NCBI GenBank assembly: GCA_030998225.1
Contig: JAPYXD010000553.1
Span: forward strand, 4,092,001 to 4,156,000
Direction of reading: 5' to 3'
Source of the DNA: Diplolepis rosae
Lineage: Eukaryota > Arthropoda > Insecta > Hymenoptera > Diplolepididae
Length of the DNA: 64,000 nucleotides
The notes below the pieces were generated by a model. The model worked only from the letters and a program-made list of their open reading frames with translations, was not told the DNA's origin and did not search any database. A program made the position numbers and the translations under genes. Positions 31,000 to 41,117 of this stretch are shown in pieces. The number at the start of each line of letters is the position of its first letter. Within the stretch, counting starts at the first letter, position 1.

Positions 31000-31307
31000 G
31001 AACACCATATTTACATATTGTATAAAAATTATATATATCTTTTCGCGATAGTCGCGCCATCTACATCTTGTAAAATACGATTATTGCGATATTTTTTAAT
31101 GGATCTCTGCGCCGTGTTAGTCACTGAGCAACACCACCATCTAATATTGCATAAAAATTAAATATATCTTTTCGCGATAGTCGCGCCATCTATATTTTGT
31201 AAAATAGGATCATTTAGATATTTTTAATGTATCTCGGCGTAGTGTAAGCCACTGGGAAACACCACCATCGAATATTGCATAAAAATTAACTATATCTTTT
31301 CGCGAAA
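31000..31307 (+). repeat. 129-bp tandem repeat, about 2.4 units
   Basis: Units begin near 31001, 31131 and 31259. Each contains TATTGTATAAAAATTA or TATTGCATAAAAATTA, followed by ATATCTTTTCGCGA. The first two also contain the palindrome CGCGATAGTCGCG and the word CCATCTA. Spacing of 128-130 bp is regular. The partial third unit ends at CGCGAAA. This could be a satellite seed or an internal repeat of a decayed element. Confidence 0.75.
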
Positions 31308-31639
31308 ATTTGTACACGACTTGTCCCACTGTTCCCCGAAACTTTTGTCCCATTATGCTCCACTGGTATTTTCTTAGATAACATCTGTTGCTTAACTATC
31401 ATTTGAATTTAACATTTCTAAATTCTGCTGAAATGTGTTTTTTACGAATCGAGCATTGTATCATATATGCTTTTGTTAGTTACTCAATTTTTTAGGGAAC
31501 CTCAGACCAAATAGTATAGGGAACCAAAATTTTACTTTCGAGGTTTAAAAACCACGATCATTTGGTATGAAAAACGCTGCATGTTTTGGTCTGTCGCCAA
31601 ATTTTCCAGTCAAACTAAAAATTAAGGAAACTAAAATTT

Positions 31640-31890
31640 ATTTTTGCAAGGTTGATTTATTTTATATAAAATAGTCCCTTTCGGACTCAATACACCGCTT
31701 TGCATAGTCGAAAAGCGAAACGGCAGATATTGTTATTTCCACAGTAGAAATTATGTTCAGGATAGTGGTCGTCGACCATTGAATGTCTTCAATGTCTGCA
31801 TAACGGTTTCCTTTCATGGCCAAATGTAACTTTCTGAACAAATATTTATAAATGTTTTTACTAACAAATTTTATGCAGTTACTCGACCAA
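31640..31890 (-). pseudogene. Mariner-like transposase C-terminal fragment
   Basis: The minus strand reads LFRKLHLAMKGNRYADIEDI near 31870, then a degenerate middle, then AKRCIESERDYFI near 31690. This matches the C-terminal stretch of DD34D mariner-like transposases common in Hymenoptera (FLFPKLKxxLKGxRF...RWExCIxxxGxYFEGD). No catalytic residue is left, and no TIRs were found. Confidence 0.65.
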
Positions 31891-32250
31891 TAGTTTTAAA
31901 CATTTTCAGTACAACAAAATTTTTTGTCTACGCGAAAGGGCCATCCTTTTGAACTTTTTTATCTAATTTTTTTATAAACATTTAATTGTTATATTTTACC
32001 AAATATTATTGAAGATTTATTAATTCTCAGGAATACCTGAAGTCGTTTTGACGATTGAAGGAAATTATAATTTGAAAACTCCTTAAATTTAAATATTTCA
32101 CCACAATAATCATTTATAATACTGATTATTGTTATGATTTAAATTATTTTAGTGATTGAATTTCATTCCTGTATTAATACGAAGCACTTTAAGCAAAAAG
32201 AAAACTTTGTTTACCGATAATCCAAGGGGGTGATGGGAATTGAAATTTAG
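31891..32250. other. AT-rich spacer, nothing recognised
   Basis: AT-rich DNA between the mariner fragment and the Penelope fragments. No motif seen. Confidence 0.4.
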
Positions 32251-32254
32251 TTAC

Positions 32255-32460
32255 CTGCCTGACCAAGTCGGTTTTTTATACCAATTGAAAGAAAGTTTCT
32301 GATTCTGTTTTCTGATGATGGTTAGATCCAGAAAATTGATAGCTCCCTCAGACTCATTTTCGAGAGTAAATTTAATATTTAGGGTATTCGTGTTAAATAT
32401 TTGAAAAATGCGATCTTCTTGTCTGTTTGAGGTGACGATTAGAATATCATCAAAAATAAT
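32255..32460 (-). pseudogene. Penelope-like element RT fragment (minus strand)
   Basis: The minus strand gives IIFDDILIVTSNRQEDRIFQ, then NTLNIKFTLENESEGAINFL and DLTIIRKQNQKLSFNWYKKP. FDDILI stands at the catalytic box of the Penelope reverse transcriptase, and INFLDxTIxR...WYRKP is the family hallmark just after it. The copy is a short internal fragment. It is the inverted twin of the adjacent plus-strand fragment. Confidence 0.8.
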
Positions 32461-32469
32461 TAACAGCTT

Positions 32470-32722
32470 CGAATTAGTTCAAAAAATTGAAACTGTCAGT
32501 ATTCCCAACGACCTTGTTCTGGCTTCCTTGGATGTGGTCTCTCTCTTCACAAGTTGATCGAATTTTTCAAATATTTAACGCAAATCCCCTAAATATTAAA
32601 TTTACTTTCGAAAACGAGTCTGAGAGAGCTATCAATTTTCTGGATGTAACCATCATCAGAAAACAGAATCAAAAACCTTCTTTTAATTGGTATAGAAAAC
32701 CGGCTCGGTCAGGCAGGCACTT
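32470..32722 (+). pseudogene. Penelope-like element RT fragment (plus strand)
   Basis: Begins VQKIETVSIPNDLVLASLDV and VSLFT, the Penelope RT block with the first catalytic Asp (SLDVVSLFTN in relatives). An internal deletion then joins it to DRIFQIFNANPLNIKFTFEN, ERAINFLDVTIIRKQNQKP and FNWYRKPARSGR. The catalytic DD box that the minus-strand twin retains is missing here. The open frame 32487-32981 runs without interruption into Gypsy RT at about 32722, producing a chimeric ORF. Confidence 0.8.
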
Positions 32723-33760
32723 TATCGCGAAGTACCATGAAGAGGCAATACTGGAAATGTTGGTTCCTGGGATTATCAAGAAAACGGACAGTCCTTATTG
32801 TAATCCATTGAGAATTGTTGTGAGAAGCAATAATTTGGTCCGTGTATGTCTGGATGCACGGTACATCAATGAGATCATAGAACTCAATCTGGAATCTTCA
32901 CCGCTTATTAGCAAATTGTTGCAAAGATTTCATGGTGTGAGATTTATTTTAACGGCGGATTTAACTTATGGATATTGGTAAATATCTCTGCATTTCAATA
33001 GTCGAAAGTATACTGCTTTCCTACATAATCCAAAGATGTACCGGTTTTGTCCAGTTTAAATGCAGCCAGTTCAGCTTTTATCAGAGCGTTGAATTCTGCC
33101 CTTGGTAATCACTTTTATGATATATTAACAGTTTACATTGACGACTTTTTAATCGCAACTTCTGGATCTATTTATGATCATTTCAGAAGCATAGAATCTG
33201 TTTTTGGTACTTTGCAGGAATAGAATTTCACGTTAAAGTTACAAAAATCAATATTTTGCCAGGACGAAGATCGGTTTTTGGGTTATGATTTGTCTACTGA
33301 TGGAGTTAGGCCGCTTACTGATAAACTTACTGCGATTATTGATTTTCTTACACCCAAAAATCTTTTAAATTCACAGAAATTGATTGGCTGTACATATTAT
33401 CGACAGTTTACTGTCCGACTTTCTAATCTTTTGTATCCTTTTCGGGGCCCCCTATTCAGGAACAAATATCAATAAACATCAAATATCAATATCTATCAAT
33501 GTCGTCAAAACGGAGATCATAGAATAGTCTCGTTGGTTAGTCGGTGTATGAGTACAGCTGAATTAAATTATACAACGGATGGAACAGAGCTGCATATTTG
33601 ATTGGTATGAAATTTGAACTAACATTTTTGAATTCTACAACATATCTTAATGCGAGATTAATTTGGTGGAGCATTACCCTCCAGCAATATGATTTTGAAA
33701 TTTCACATTGTGCTGTTTCGAGCGCTTTAGGATAGGAAAACTGTTATTAAATATATCAAA
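32723..33760 (+). pseudogene. Gypsy-like RT and RNase H remnant
   Basis: Following the Penelope junction: LEMLVPGIIKKTDSPYCNPL, VCLDARYINEIIE and FILTADLTYGYWQ, where a stop replaces Q. Further on are NSRKYTAFLHNPKMYRF and the catalytic box TVYIDDFLIATSG at about 33130-33168. The frame 33278-33475 gives GYDLSTDGVRPLTDKLTAII and LIGCTYYRQFTV. RNase H tail pieces (MSTAELNYTTDGTEL, LIWWSITLQQYDFEISH) run to about 33720. Many stops. The sequence differs from Gypsy copies A and B, so it belongs to another family. Confidence 0.8.
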
Positions 33761-33963
33761 ATTTGAATAATACACATTCTAAACAAAAAATGTAAATCCA
33801 GTTTTAAAGCGCTTGTAACCCGAGTACCTCGACAAGACCGCTGATGTGGCTTATCTCTCCTCGGGAATGAATCATGCCAATTTTCAAAGGTTGGTTGAGA
33901 TAATTCGATTCAGATGTAAAGGTTAAATTCATGCTGCTTGTCTATTCTGAAAGTATATATATA
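33761..33963. other. Spacer before long-TIR element
   Basis: Possibly the decayed end of the Gypsy pol. No motif seen. Confidence 0.3.
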
Positions 33964-35789
33964 CAGGGTGGGGCACATAAAGCGTTACAGAGCGATAGCA
34001 CTCAAACTATTTAATATATCCAAAAATGTTTCGGACAAAAGTTTTAGTGTTCGAGAAGGCCGTCATACTGGACTACCCAGTGTTTTTATCGGTGTAGGCG
34101 CTGAAGCTACGTCAAGGTCAACTCCACTTTTTTAAATAGAACCATGTATTTTTTTCGATGACATTATTAACGATTTTAAGACGAATTCAGCGACCTAAAA
34201 CACAAGGTCATTCTAGTCACGCAAAGTATGAAAATAGTCGAAAAATCGAAACATATCGGAATAATTACTTTCAAAGGATCTACTAACCTTGGTTTGGGTC
34301 TACCTACAGAAGATGGTCGAAGTGATGACCCTCGACTTGTAAGCACTTATTAATTTGCTGATGAAAAGACCGTCTAACTTTAGCCAACATTTGTAGTGTA
34401 ATTTCGGTACATGCTCGGCGTATTCTTTCTCTCATGTCGTCAGGCGTGGTAGCTGCAACTGCCATTACGCGTTATTTGACAAAATCCCATAAAAAGTAAT
34501 CTGGTGACGTTAGATCTGGCGAAAGAGGTGGCCAAGCTACAGGGCCGCCTGGTCCTATCCACTTTTCGTAAAAAATCTCATTCATCACTTGTCTTGAACA
34601 CAGAGCATGAAGGGTTGGTGCACCGTCGTGTTGCATCCACATGTTCATGCGAACATACAAAGGCACGTCTCTCATTAATTGAGGCAGTACGTTTTGCAGA
34701 AAGTTTGCGTAAACTTGGTCAGTCAAGCGACCTCTAAAAAAATATGGACCAATGACGTGATTGCCGACAATGCCGCACCAGCAATTAACGGACCACGGAT
34801 ATTGAAATCGTACAGTTCTCATCCATCGAGGATTCTCATTTGCCCAATAACGCATATTATGCCTATTCACATTTCCCGTATTTGCGAAGTTAGCTTCATT
34901 AGAAAAAAGTACATGACTCAAAAATGAGACATCTGTGCGCATTTTTCTACGAATCCAATTTCAGAAATTGACGCGTTTTAGGGAATCATTGCCGTACAAA
35001 TCCTGATGTAATGGCATACAATACGGATGGAACTTGTGTTGATGAATGATTCTTAATACAGATCGCTAACTAATTACACTTTTTTCTCCATTTGCCTGCT
35101 GCTCGCATGTGGATTTAGTGCAGCAAAAGCTAAGATAGTAGCCGCATTATTTTCATTAAGAATTGGTCGACGTTTGTCTCGTGTTTGTTTGACTGTACCG
35201 AAGCGACAGAAACGGTCAGCTAATCGCTTACAGGCCATGTGCGATTTTTGTTGCCTATCCGGATAACGAGCCGCATACAAATCTTGGGCGTTTCTGTAAT
35301 GTTTACTTTATTCCCCCAGCACCATCAACATATCAAAATATTCTTGAAAATCGTTCATTTTCGCGTTTCGATGTACTCACATTAGAAGGCAATGCGTGAC
35401 TAACTGATATGTCAACAGAAAATGCTTACTTTCTGCCGATGTCAACAATACCCTATCGATGTGTACTATCATGGGTATCGTAAGAAATGAAAAGAAATTA
35501 AAATAATTTTTCGAGTATTTTCATACTTTGCGTGACTAGAATGACCTTGTGTTGTAGGTTGCTGAATTCGTCTTAAAATCGGTAATAATGTCATCGAAAA
35601 AAAATTCATGGTTCCATTTTAAAAAGTGGTGTTGACCTTGATTTAGCCTCAGCGCCTCTACTGATAAAAAAATAGGGTGGTCCAGTATGACGGGCTTCTC
35701 GAACACTGAAACTTTTGTCTGAAACATTTTTGGATATGATCAATAGTATGAGTGCTATCGCTCTGAAATACTTTATGTGCCTCACCCTG
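33964..35789 (-). mobile_element. DD41D-type mariner-like element with roughly 300-bp TIRs, copy 1
   Basis: Starts CAGGGTGGGGCACATAAAG and ends with the inverted CTTTATGTGCCTCACCCTG, flanked by TA. The inverted arms run about 290 bp (33964-34250 and 35500-35789), sharing blocks such as GAGCGATAGCACTCA, ACAAAAGTTT, CGAATTCAGC and GCAAAGTATGAAAATA. The transposase lies between them on the minus strand. A second, shortened copy is at 42325-43634. The long TIRs distinguish this family from the short-TIR DD41D elements at 27258 and 29609. Confidence 0.9.
34310..35375 (-). pseudogene. DD41D-type transposase (long-TIR family), nearly full length
   Basis: On the minus strand: NDFQEYFDMLMVLGECRKHY near 35360, AARYPDRQQKSHMACKRLAD and FGTVKQTRDKRRPILNENNA form the N-terminal HTH region. 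After a degenerate stretch with stops, frame 34942-34472 gives FSNEANFANTGNVNRHNMRY, VIGPYFFRGRLTDQVYANFL and MQHDGAPTLHALCSR, then WPPLSPDLTSPDYFLW. The first catalytic Asp of SDE is Asn here (SNEANF). QHDG and SPDYF retain the other two Asp, with 41 residues between them. The C-terminus (CLQVEGHHFDHLL) ends near 34310. Dead by stops plus the Asn change. Confidence 0.88.
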
Positions 35790-36174
35790 TATATATTCAT
35801 ACCTACATATGAATTCAAAATTAAGGGTATCATTGCAGTTTTCAAATAAAATCTACATTTCAGAAATCAGCTTGAATTATAAGAGATTATTAATGTAACA
35901 GGGAAACGAACTCCAAAAGGGAGAAGAAGAAAGACGCAAGAGCGAATAGACTTATACGCTGGCGAATACACCTTTCCGCCCTAAGAAATTTGTGGATGAT
36001 ACGAACTCTGTTCGCTGTGACTCATGCGGCACATGGATCAGGTATCTCTTTCGCTCGAACAAGGCAGTAAATTCCTTTATGTACCACCGTCGCGCAAACT
36101 CGTTTTTTCGCTACAGTTAATAGTAGCGCAATATAGTATATTGCGCTACAGAGGAATGAAATGAAAAAATTGAA
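35790..36174 (+). other. Spacer with a 52-codon open stretch carrying a C-x2-C motif
   Basis: The plus-strand frame 35965-36120 reads RPKKFVDDTNSVRCDSCGTW, then a run including SNKAVNSFMYHRRANSFFRY, without an ATG. CDSCGTW followed by a distant His is reminiscent of BED or related transposase zinc fingers. The stretch is too short to assign, and it lies directly upstream of the dispersed 345-bp repeat. Confidence 0.3.
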
Positions 36175-36505
36175 CTGCGCATGTGTCTATTAAAATCCAT
36201 TACTACTACACAAGATCGATAAAATCAAAATGGCCGGGACTAGTCGTGACATATCAAGTGTAATAACTAGCGCCACAAACAACTACAATACTAGATTAGA
36301 TTCGAGTGTACGCATAAAAACTCGTATACGCAGCGAAGTCACATAAAATAGAATACGTGCCAATGCACTCAATTCGGGAAATTACGAGACTCGCGACAAT
36401 GCTCGCAGGACTGTTCGCGCCTCGGCTTCGATCTCCTGTGAGCATTGACGCTCGTCACGCAATAACCCTCATTGTGCGCCTAGGTACGTAATATACTATT
36501 ATGTG
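36175..36505 (+). repeat. 345-bp dispersed repeat, copy 1 (with 38-codon ORF)
   Basis: Matches 62510-62855 in direct orientation over its whole length, with scattered substitutions and small indels. Shared words include ACTACTACACAAGAT, CGAGTGTACGCATAAAAACT, AATTCGGGAAATTACGAGAC and CTCATTGTGCGCCTAGG. An ATG at 36230 opens a 38-codon frame (starting MAGTSRDISSVITS, ending with TAA at 36344-36346) that is open at the same place and length in copy 2. Ends are not bounded by obvious TIRs. Confidence 0.8.
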
Positions 36506-36955
36506 CAAAGGTGCACTGTAAAAATATTTCATGCAGTTTTCCCACGTTCAACGTGAGCTCGATTATTACCCATAGCCTACGTACTAAAAACACAATGCTC
36601 CACGTAATGATTTTACATTTTTGATTTTACAATACATCACCTTGAAGTTAATTTTATGAAATTACAAATCTCTTCACTGCAACGCTTTAAAATCTGGTTA
36701 CTAGGACCAGGTAAAAATGCTACAACAATGCCTCAATCATGGTTTTCGCAACGGGTTATTTTCAGTCACCATTGGTACTTACATATAGTCGCTGTGACTA
36801 CATTAACTAGTTGCGACGACCACTTTCTGTACGTACACTGGCAGGTCAACGGTTGTTTTAATTCAACCACAAAAAGTAGTTAAAGACAATTTTAACTACG
36901 TATATCACGTCACTAGGCCCAGTATTTTTTCTGTATGTAAGGCACCCGGAAATTT
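36506..36955. other. Spacer, nothing recognised
   Basis: AT-rich, no motif. The ORF 36656-36883 is unrecognised. Confidence 0.4.
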
Positions 36956-36959
36956 TCGT

Positions 36960-37650
36960 ACGAAAGTGTTCTATTGATTTGGACATTTTGCTATGATGCA
37001 AGCGTAAGTCCGTTTTTCAGCGTTTTCCATCACTTTTTGGAATATTTCGGTCGGTATTTCAAGAATTTATCTGCAAATTTTGTTTTTGAGAGTACGAACA
37101 GCCTATGGCTGGTTGTTATACACTTTGGGCTTAAGATATTCTCACAAAAAAAGTCTGGTAGCGTCAAATTAGGTAAACGCGTAGGTCGATCAAAATTGCC
37201 ATTTTTCGATATGATTCGATTACCAAAGAATTCCTTCAATAAGTCCATTGTTTTGCACAACAATCTTTGTGCACTAAGTATTCTGTACGGATACATACCC
37301 AAATCAACGTGAATAATACAACAGAAAGTGGTGTGAGCGATATTTAGCTGTGCAGACCAACGCGACGTCTGGACAAAGTTGTCGGGTACTCTTCGAATGA
37401 ACACCTTACACTATCGATTTTGTCATCAGAGCGCTTTAGTTTTGGTCTATTTGGTTTCTTATTGTTACCCAAATATGCCGTCAATGTAAACTCTTCATAA
37501 ATTTTCTTTACAGTGTTTTTAGCAAGTGCTGATCTTCACTTGAATTTTGCCTTGAATTCACGTTGAGTTTTCACAATTGAGTAATTATTTTTAATATAAA
37601 GGTCTGCTATTGGAGTACGTTCTAATGGCGTGTATTGTTCCATGACGCTA
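36960..37650 (-). pseudogene. Mariner/IS630-type transposase remnant, internally deleted
   Basis: The minus strand from about 37640 gives MEQYTPIERTPIADLYIKNN, YSIVKTQREFKAKF and TVKKIYEEFTLTAYLGNN, the paired-HTH N-terminus of DD41D-like insect transposases. Frame 37404-37030 then reads VDLGMYPYRILSAQRL and jumps to NRIISKNGNFDRPTRLPNLT and LPDFFCENILSPK, the third catalytic region. Both the first and second Asp blocks are deleted. The tail VMENAEKRTYACIIAKC lies near 36985. No clear TIR pair found. Confidence 0.75.
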
Positions 37651-37956
37651 TTTTCCATTGACTAAAAGATCATTTTACGAATATAATAAGTCTATCCGGC
37701 ATTAAGTGTCAAAATGACAGAGTAATTCAATCGGTAGTCGGTAGTGAAATACCCTGGTGTATTATCTCACAGAAATGATTTTTATGGGCTTCTGAATTTA
37801 GCTGACACCCAGTTAAGAGTTCAAATTTCCACAATCTGGATGATAAATATACTAAAATAGTTTCCTTGTCTATCTGAAGGCCTGTAGACAGCCTACAATA
37901 ATTGTAGTTACCAGGGCCCATCACGTGGAGGTTACGGTACGATTTAGACCCTTTTT

Positions 37957-38150
37957 ATGGGGCGCTTGATTATCGTGAGTCCCCTTGCCTCTCACGAACC
38001 GAGATGCTTCATTATCGTTAGTCCCCTCGTCTCTCACGAACTAAGGTGCTCATTTATCGTGATCGTTCTCGTTATCCGCCTCTTACGGACCGGGGTGCTT
38101 GATCATCATAAGTACTCTCACCTTTTACGAATAAAGTTCTTTGGAAACCT
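37957..38150 (+). repeat. Degenerate tandem repeat of about 50 bp, four units
   Basis: Units near 37963, 38008, 38049 and 38093 each contain a GCTTGATTATCGTGAGTCCC-like stretch, a C/T-rich part and CTCACGAACC or CTTACGGACC. Spacing is 41-50 bp, and units diverge progressively to the right. It lies just beyond the 3' end of the ISL2EU relic and may be part of its terminal region. Confidence 0.6.
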
Positions 38151-38152
38151 AT

Positions 38153-38985
38153 TCAATCTTCGTTACTGTCGTTCTCAATTACAGGCATGATGCTGTCCTG
38201 CTGAAACATTTTGCTGAGAATTTCATCTGGCTTCAAAATCTCTGACAAGTGCCTTGCATGGACCAGGTAGTATACTATTTCTACAATATGTGAGCAGCAA
38301 CCGACCGTCCTACTTCAGTTGGCACAATCACATGTATACTCTAGCAATCCGTAAATACCGATAGTATTTGGCCCATATTTCACGAAACACCTGTACACTT
38401 TTTTTGAAATGTGACGAGATTGAACTTGCAATTTCAATACATTAGATTGTTCCTTAACGTGTTGCAATCTGATCTGACCATCTCCATCAATTATTTCAGC
38501 CGAATATGATACTGCTTGTGATAATTAATATGTTCCAGTGAACAGAATCTTCAATTCTCTTTCTGTCATTTCTGGAAAGTTTAAAACATCTCCAGATGTG
38601 ATACTTTGGAAGACAAATTTTTTCCGAAACCAACCATCTTCTTCCGCTTCAACAGCGAAAGTGTTTCCCACATCTTTTCTGGCTTTTATCCTTTCTATGA
38701 TCTTACTTGAAAATTCTGTATAAGACTGTAACCTCTTCCCGAATTTATTATTAAGGAATGATGCAATTCGGAAATAAGTTCCAATATTTGAAAGCAATTT
38801 ATTGTCCAGATTGTGATCTAAAAGTCGGTAATTTTGCTTGATTATTCCGTGGGAAGCTTCAACCGCACAATGTATCTTTGTTACATAACGGGAGTCGTTC
38901 GATTCTTTTTTCGTATTTTTATATGTATGTGTGTGGTAATAACCCCCAAGCCAAGTTATTAACTGCCGTGCTGAGGGCTGCATGG
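38153..38985 (-). pseudogene. ISL2EU (PIF/Harbinger superfamily) transposase C-terminal half with SWIM zinc motif
   Basis: Frame 38983-38525 on the minus strand reads SRYVTKIHCAVEASHGIIKQ, YRLLDHNLDNKLLSNIGTYF, FLNNKFGKRLQS, EDGWFRKKFVFQSITSGDVL and FPEMTERELKILFTGTY. This is the distinctive C-terminal part of ISL2EU transposases, with the Glu of VEASHG at the usual position of the last acidic residue. After a stop it continues QAVSYSAEIIDGDGQIRLQ, VQSRHISKKVYRCFVKYGP and YTCDCAN-stop-SRTVGCCSHI, a SWIM-type CxC...CxH zinc-binding motif, ending VIENDSNED. The upstream DDE portion is missing. Family assignment is strong. Confidence 0.8.
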
Positions 38986-39059
38986 CACTAGGGAGTGGTG
39001 TCTTACACGGTGTCTATAGGAAATCAGGTCACCTCTTAAAGTATACAGACCTCACCCCT

Positions 39060-40060
39060 CTATGCGGGGTTTTGCAGGGGCGTACTGTGTACTTCACTAG
39101 CTACTCGTGAAACTAGTATGGAGAATGAAAATTGGAACAAAAGTGTGTGCGTAGAAATGTTTGGGGAACAAATGGAAATAATGAGGAGCCTGATGACGTT
39201 TGAAATCCGCAGGAAAAATTGCGACAGGAGGGTATGCGTCGAGCGTTCCGACGAGTTTAGGACCGCATCACGGGGGTAGAAGCCTTCTAAAGTAGTAAAA
39301 AGAGGATGTTCCTGACAATCAAGGACGGTATCGATAAAGTGCCGTCCCAGTTGAAAGGACTTCGCTCGAATACGAAATGGGTGGAGGGTTGGACCCCTTC
39401 ACTGGAGTACCGTCTGGGAGTGGCAGGTGTTAAGCGAATAAAGTGGGTAATCAAGAGAAGCCGGGGTGGCGTCAAGGGTGACGTCTTCCAGAAAGCCCCA
39501 CGACTTGCGGAAACGGCCTAGAGAGTCTACTGTGAGCCCGAAGAAGGTAGCAGCAAGAAAGCCAGAAGAGGAGAGGCTGCGAGCCTCCACTAAGAAAAAG
39601 GAGTGGGTGGAGGTTCCATCTAGTAAGTACGCAGAGAGAGTGAGCTAGATGGACATTCTGAAGGACCTCAAGAAGTATGTCAAATCTGATGAACCGGGCC
39701 TCACCGTCCAGGACATTAGGGAGATATGCACCAAAAACCTTCTGGTGGAACATCAATGATCCAAAGGTGTCAGGGAGCGGCTAGACTCCGCCCTCAAGGA
39801 GGTTATTGGTGCCAGTCAGAGGTAACAGAAAAGCGTATGTCCTTCCGGAGAGAAAGCAGGCCCTGAAATCACTCAATATGACACACATTAAGATAAGGTC
39901 GGTTCCCTGCAGGGTCCGCAAGAAAACGGTGGTGAACTTGCCTTATTTTCGACCATATGGTAGCGGACTGCCAAGGACCTGATCGAAGCAGCAGTTACTG
40001 GAGGTGCCACAAAGAAGAGCACACTGCAGGGTCAAGTCCATAGCACGTGACCCTGAAGTT
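39060..40060 (+). pseudogene. R1-clade LINE ORF1 (gag-like) relic
   Basis: Frameshifted but colinear pieces: MENENWNKSVCVEMFGEQME near 39120, VPSQLKGLRSNTKWVEGWTP and MDILKDLKKYVKSDEPGLTV, then DIREICTKNLLVEH. Later come YVLPERKQALKSLNMTHIKI and RSVPCRVRKKTVVN. Last is a degraded knuckle region, DHMVADCQGPDRSSSYWRC followed by HKEEHTAGS. These match ORF1 proteins of R1-clade LINEs in order. The type differs from the ORF1 at 11367-12110, so a second R1-clade lineage is present. No endonuclease or RT follows. Confidence 0.7.
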
Positions 40061-41100
40061 AAAAGCTAACGCACTTCTGATGTCATGGGCTCGCAGGAAA
40101 GCAGGCGACTTTTTAGTTTAGTCGGTATTGCTTCAGTCAATCCCCACACAACGTGCGTATATGCATTCTCTACCTGCCCTGGAAAAAGACAAACAAAAAT
40201 TTATACATGGTATACATATTGTGAGGGTGATGCAGAGTTGACGAAATGGACCGCATTTGCGGAAAGTCTTTGGTTTACTTTTTATTTGTATTTTCGGGCC
40301 TCGGTTTTTCTCATCTTACTCATAACACTGATCAACAAAAATGGCATTCGTCCTTACTGAATGCGACATAACATTTCTGAAGTACTTCTTAATGTTGAAC
40401 ACGAATCTGGATTCCGTATGTTGCTATCGCGTTGAGTTTAATAGATATTAGCAATCAAAATTGTTAGTAACAAATTATTTATCAATTTTCTTTAAGAGAG
40501 AAATTTTTTTTCCGCCATCAGCGCAGGTCATTTCGATACATTTTTTAACGCAGTTTGTGAAGATGGTCTTACTTTAGCGATATCTATAACAGTTTTTGAG
40601 ATATTCTTAAAAAACTGGAAAATGTACTAAAAATGTACTAAAATTTCAGTGCTCTGTAACTGAGGACATATTTACTTTCATCAAGTAAATAATAAATCGA
40701 TTTTTTTCTTTTTTAATGAAAAATAGTTATCTGAGAAAAAATTTTAATTTGGATTATCAGTTTCTGAAATATCTTGAAAAATGCCTACCCTTCTTTTCAA
40801 ATTTCGAAAATTTGTACTAAATGCTGTACTGTGCATCAGATCTTCATTTATCTATATTAAAATGTTCGACGTTTGCTTGAGCAAACATGTTTTTGTTCGA
40901 ATCGTGATGAGATGTGATCGTTATCAATCATAGAGAAAACGTTTATTTTTCTTTCCCTTGTCGGGTTTCTACCATTTGTGTAATTGTGTTTTCTGATTTA
41001 ATTAATTAGATATAAGGTGAATATATTTGTGATTTTTGTTTTGTGTTAGTAGATATAAGGTCTGTGAATACACATTAGAAATTCAATTTTTTTTCTTGAG
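40061..41100. other. AT-rich region, nothing firmly recognised
   Basis: It may include the 5' flank of the multicopy family relic at 41118. The ORF 40085-40360 has no recognised motif. Confidence 0.4.
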
Positions 41101-41117
41101 TTGAAATAAGCTGAGAA

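Noticed and set aside
28690..31370. A single large element with inverted AGTAGGACA / TGTCCCACT words around the DD41D copy
   Set aside because: Matches are short and scattered; no terminal repeat or target duplication could be defined.
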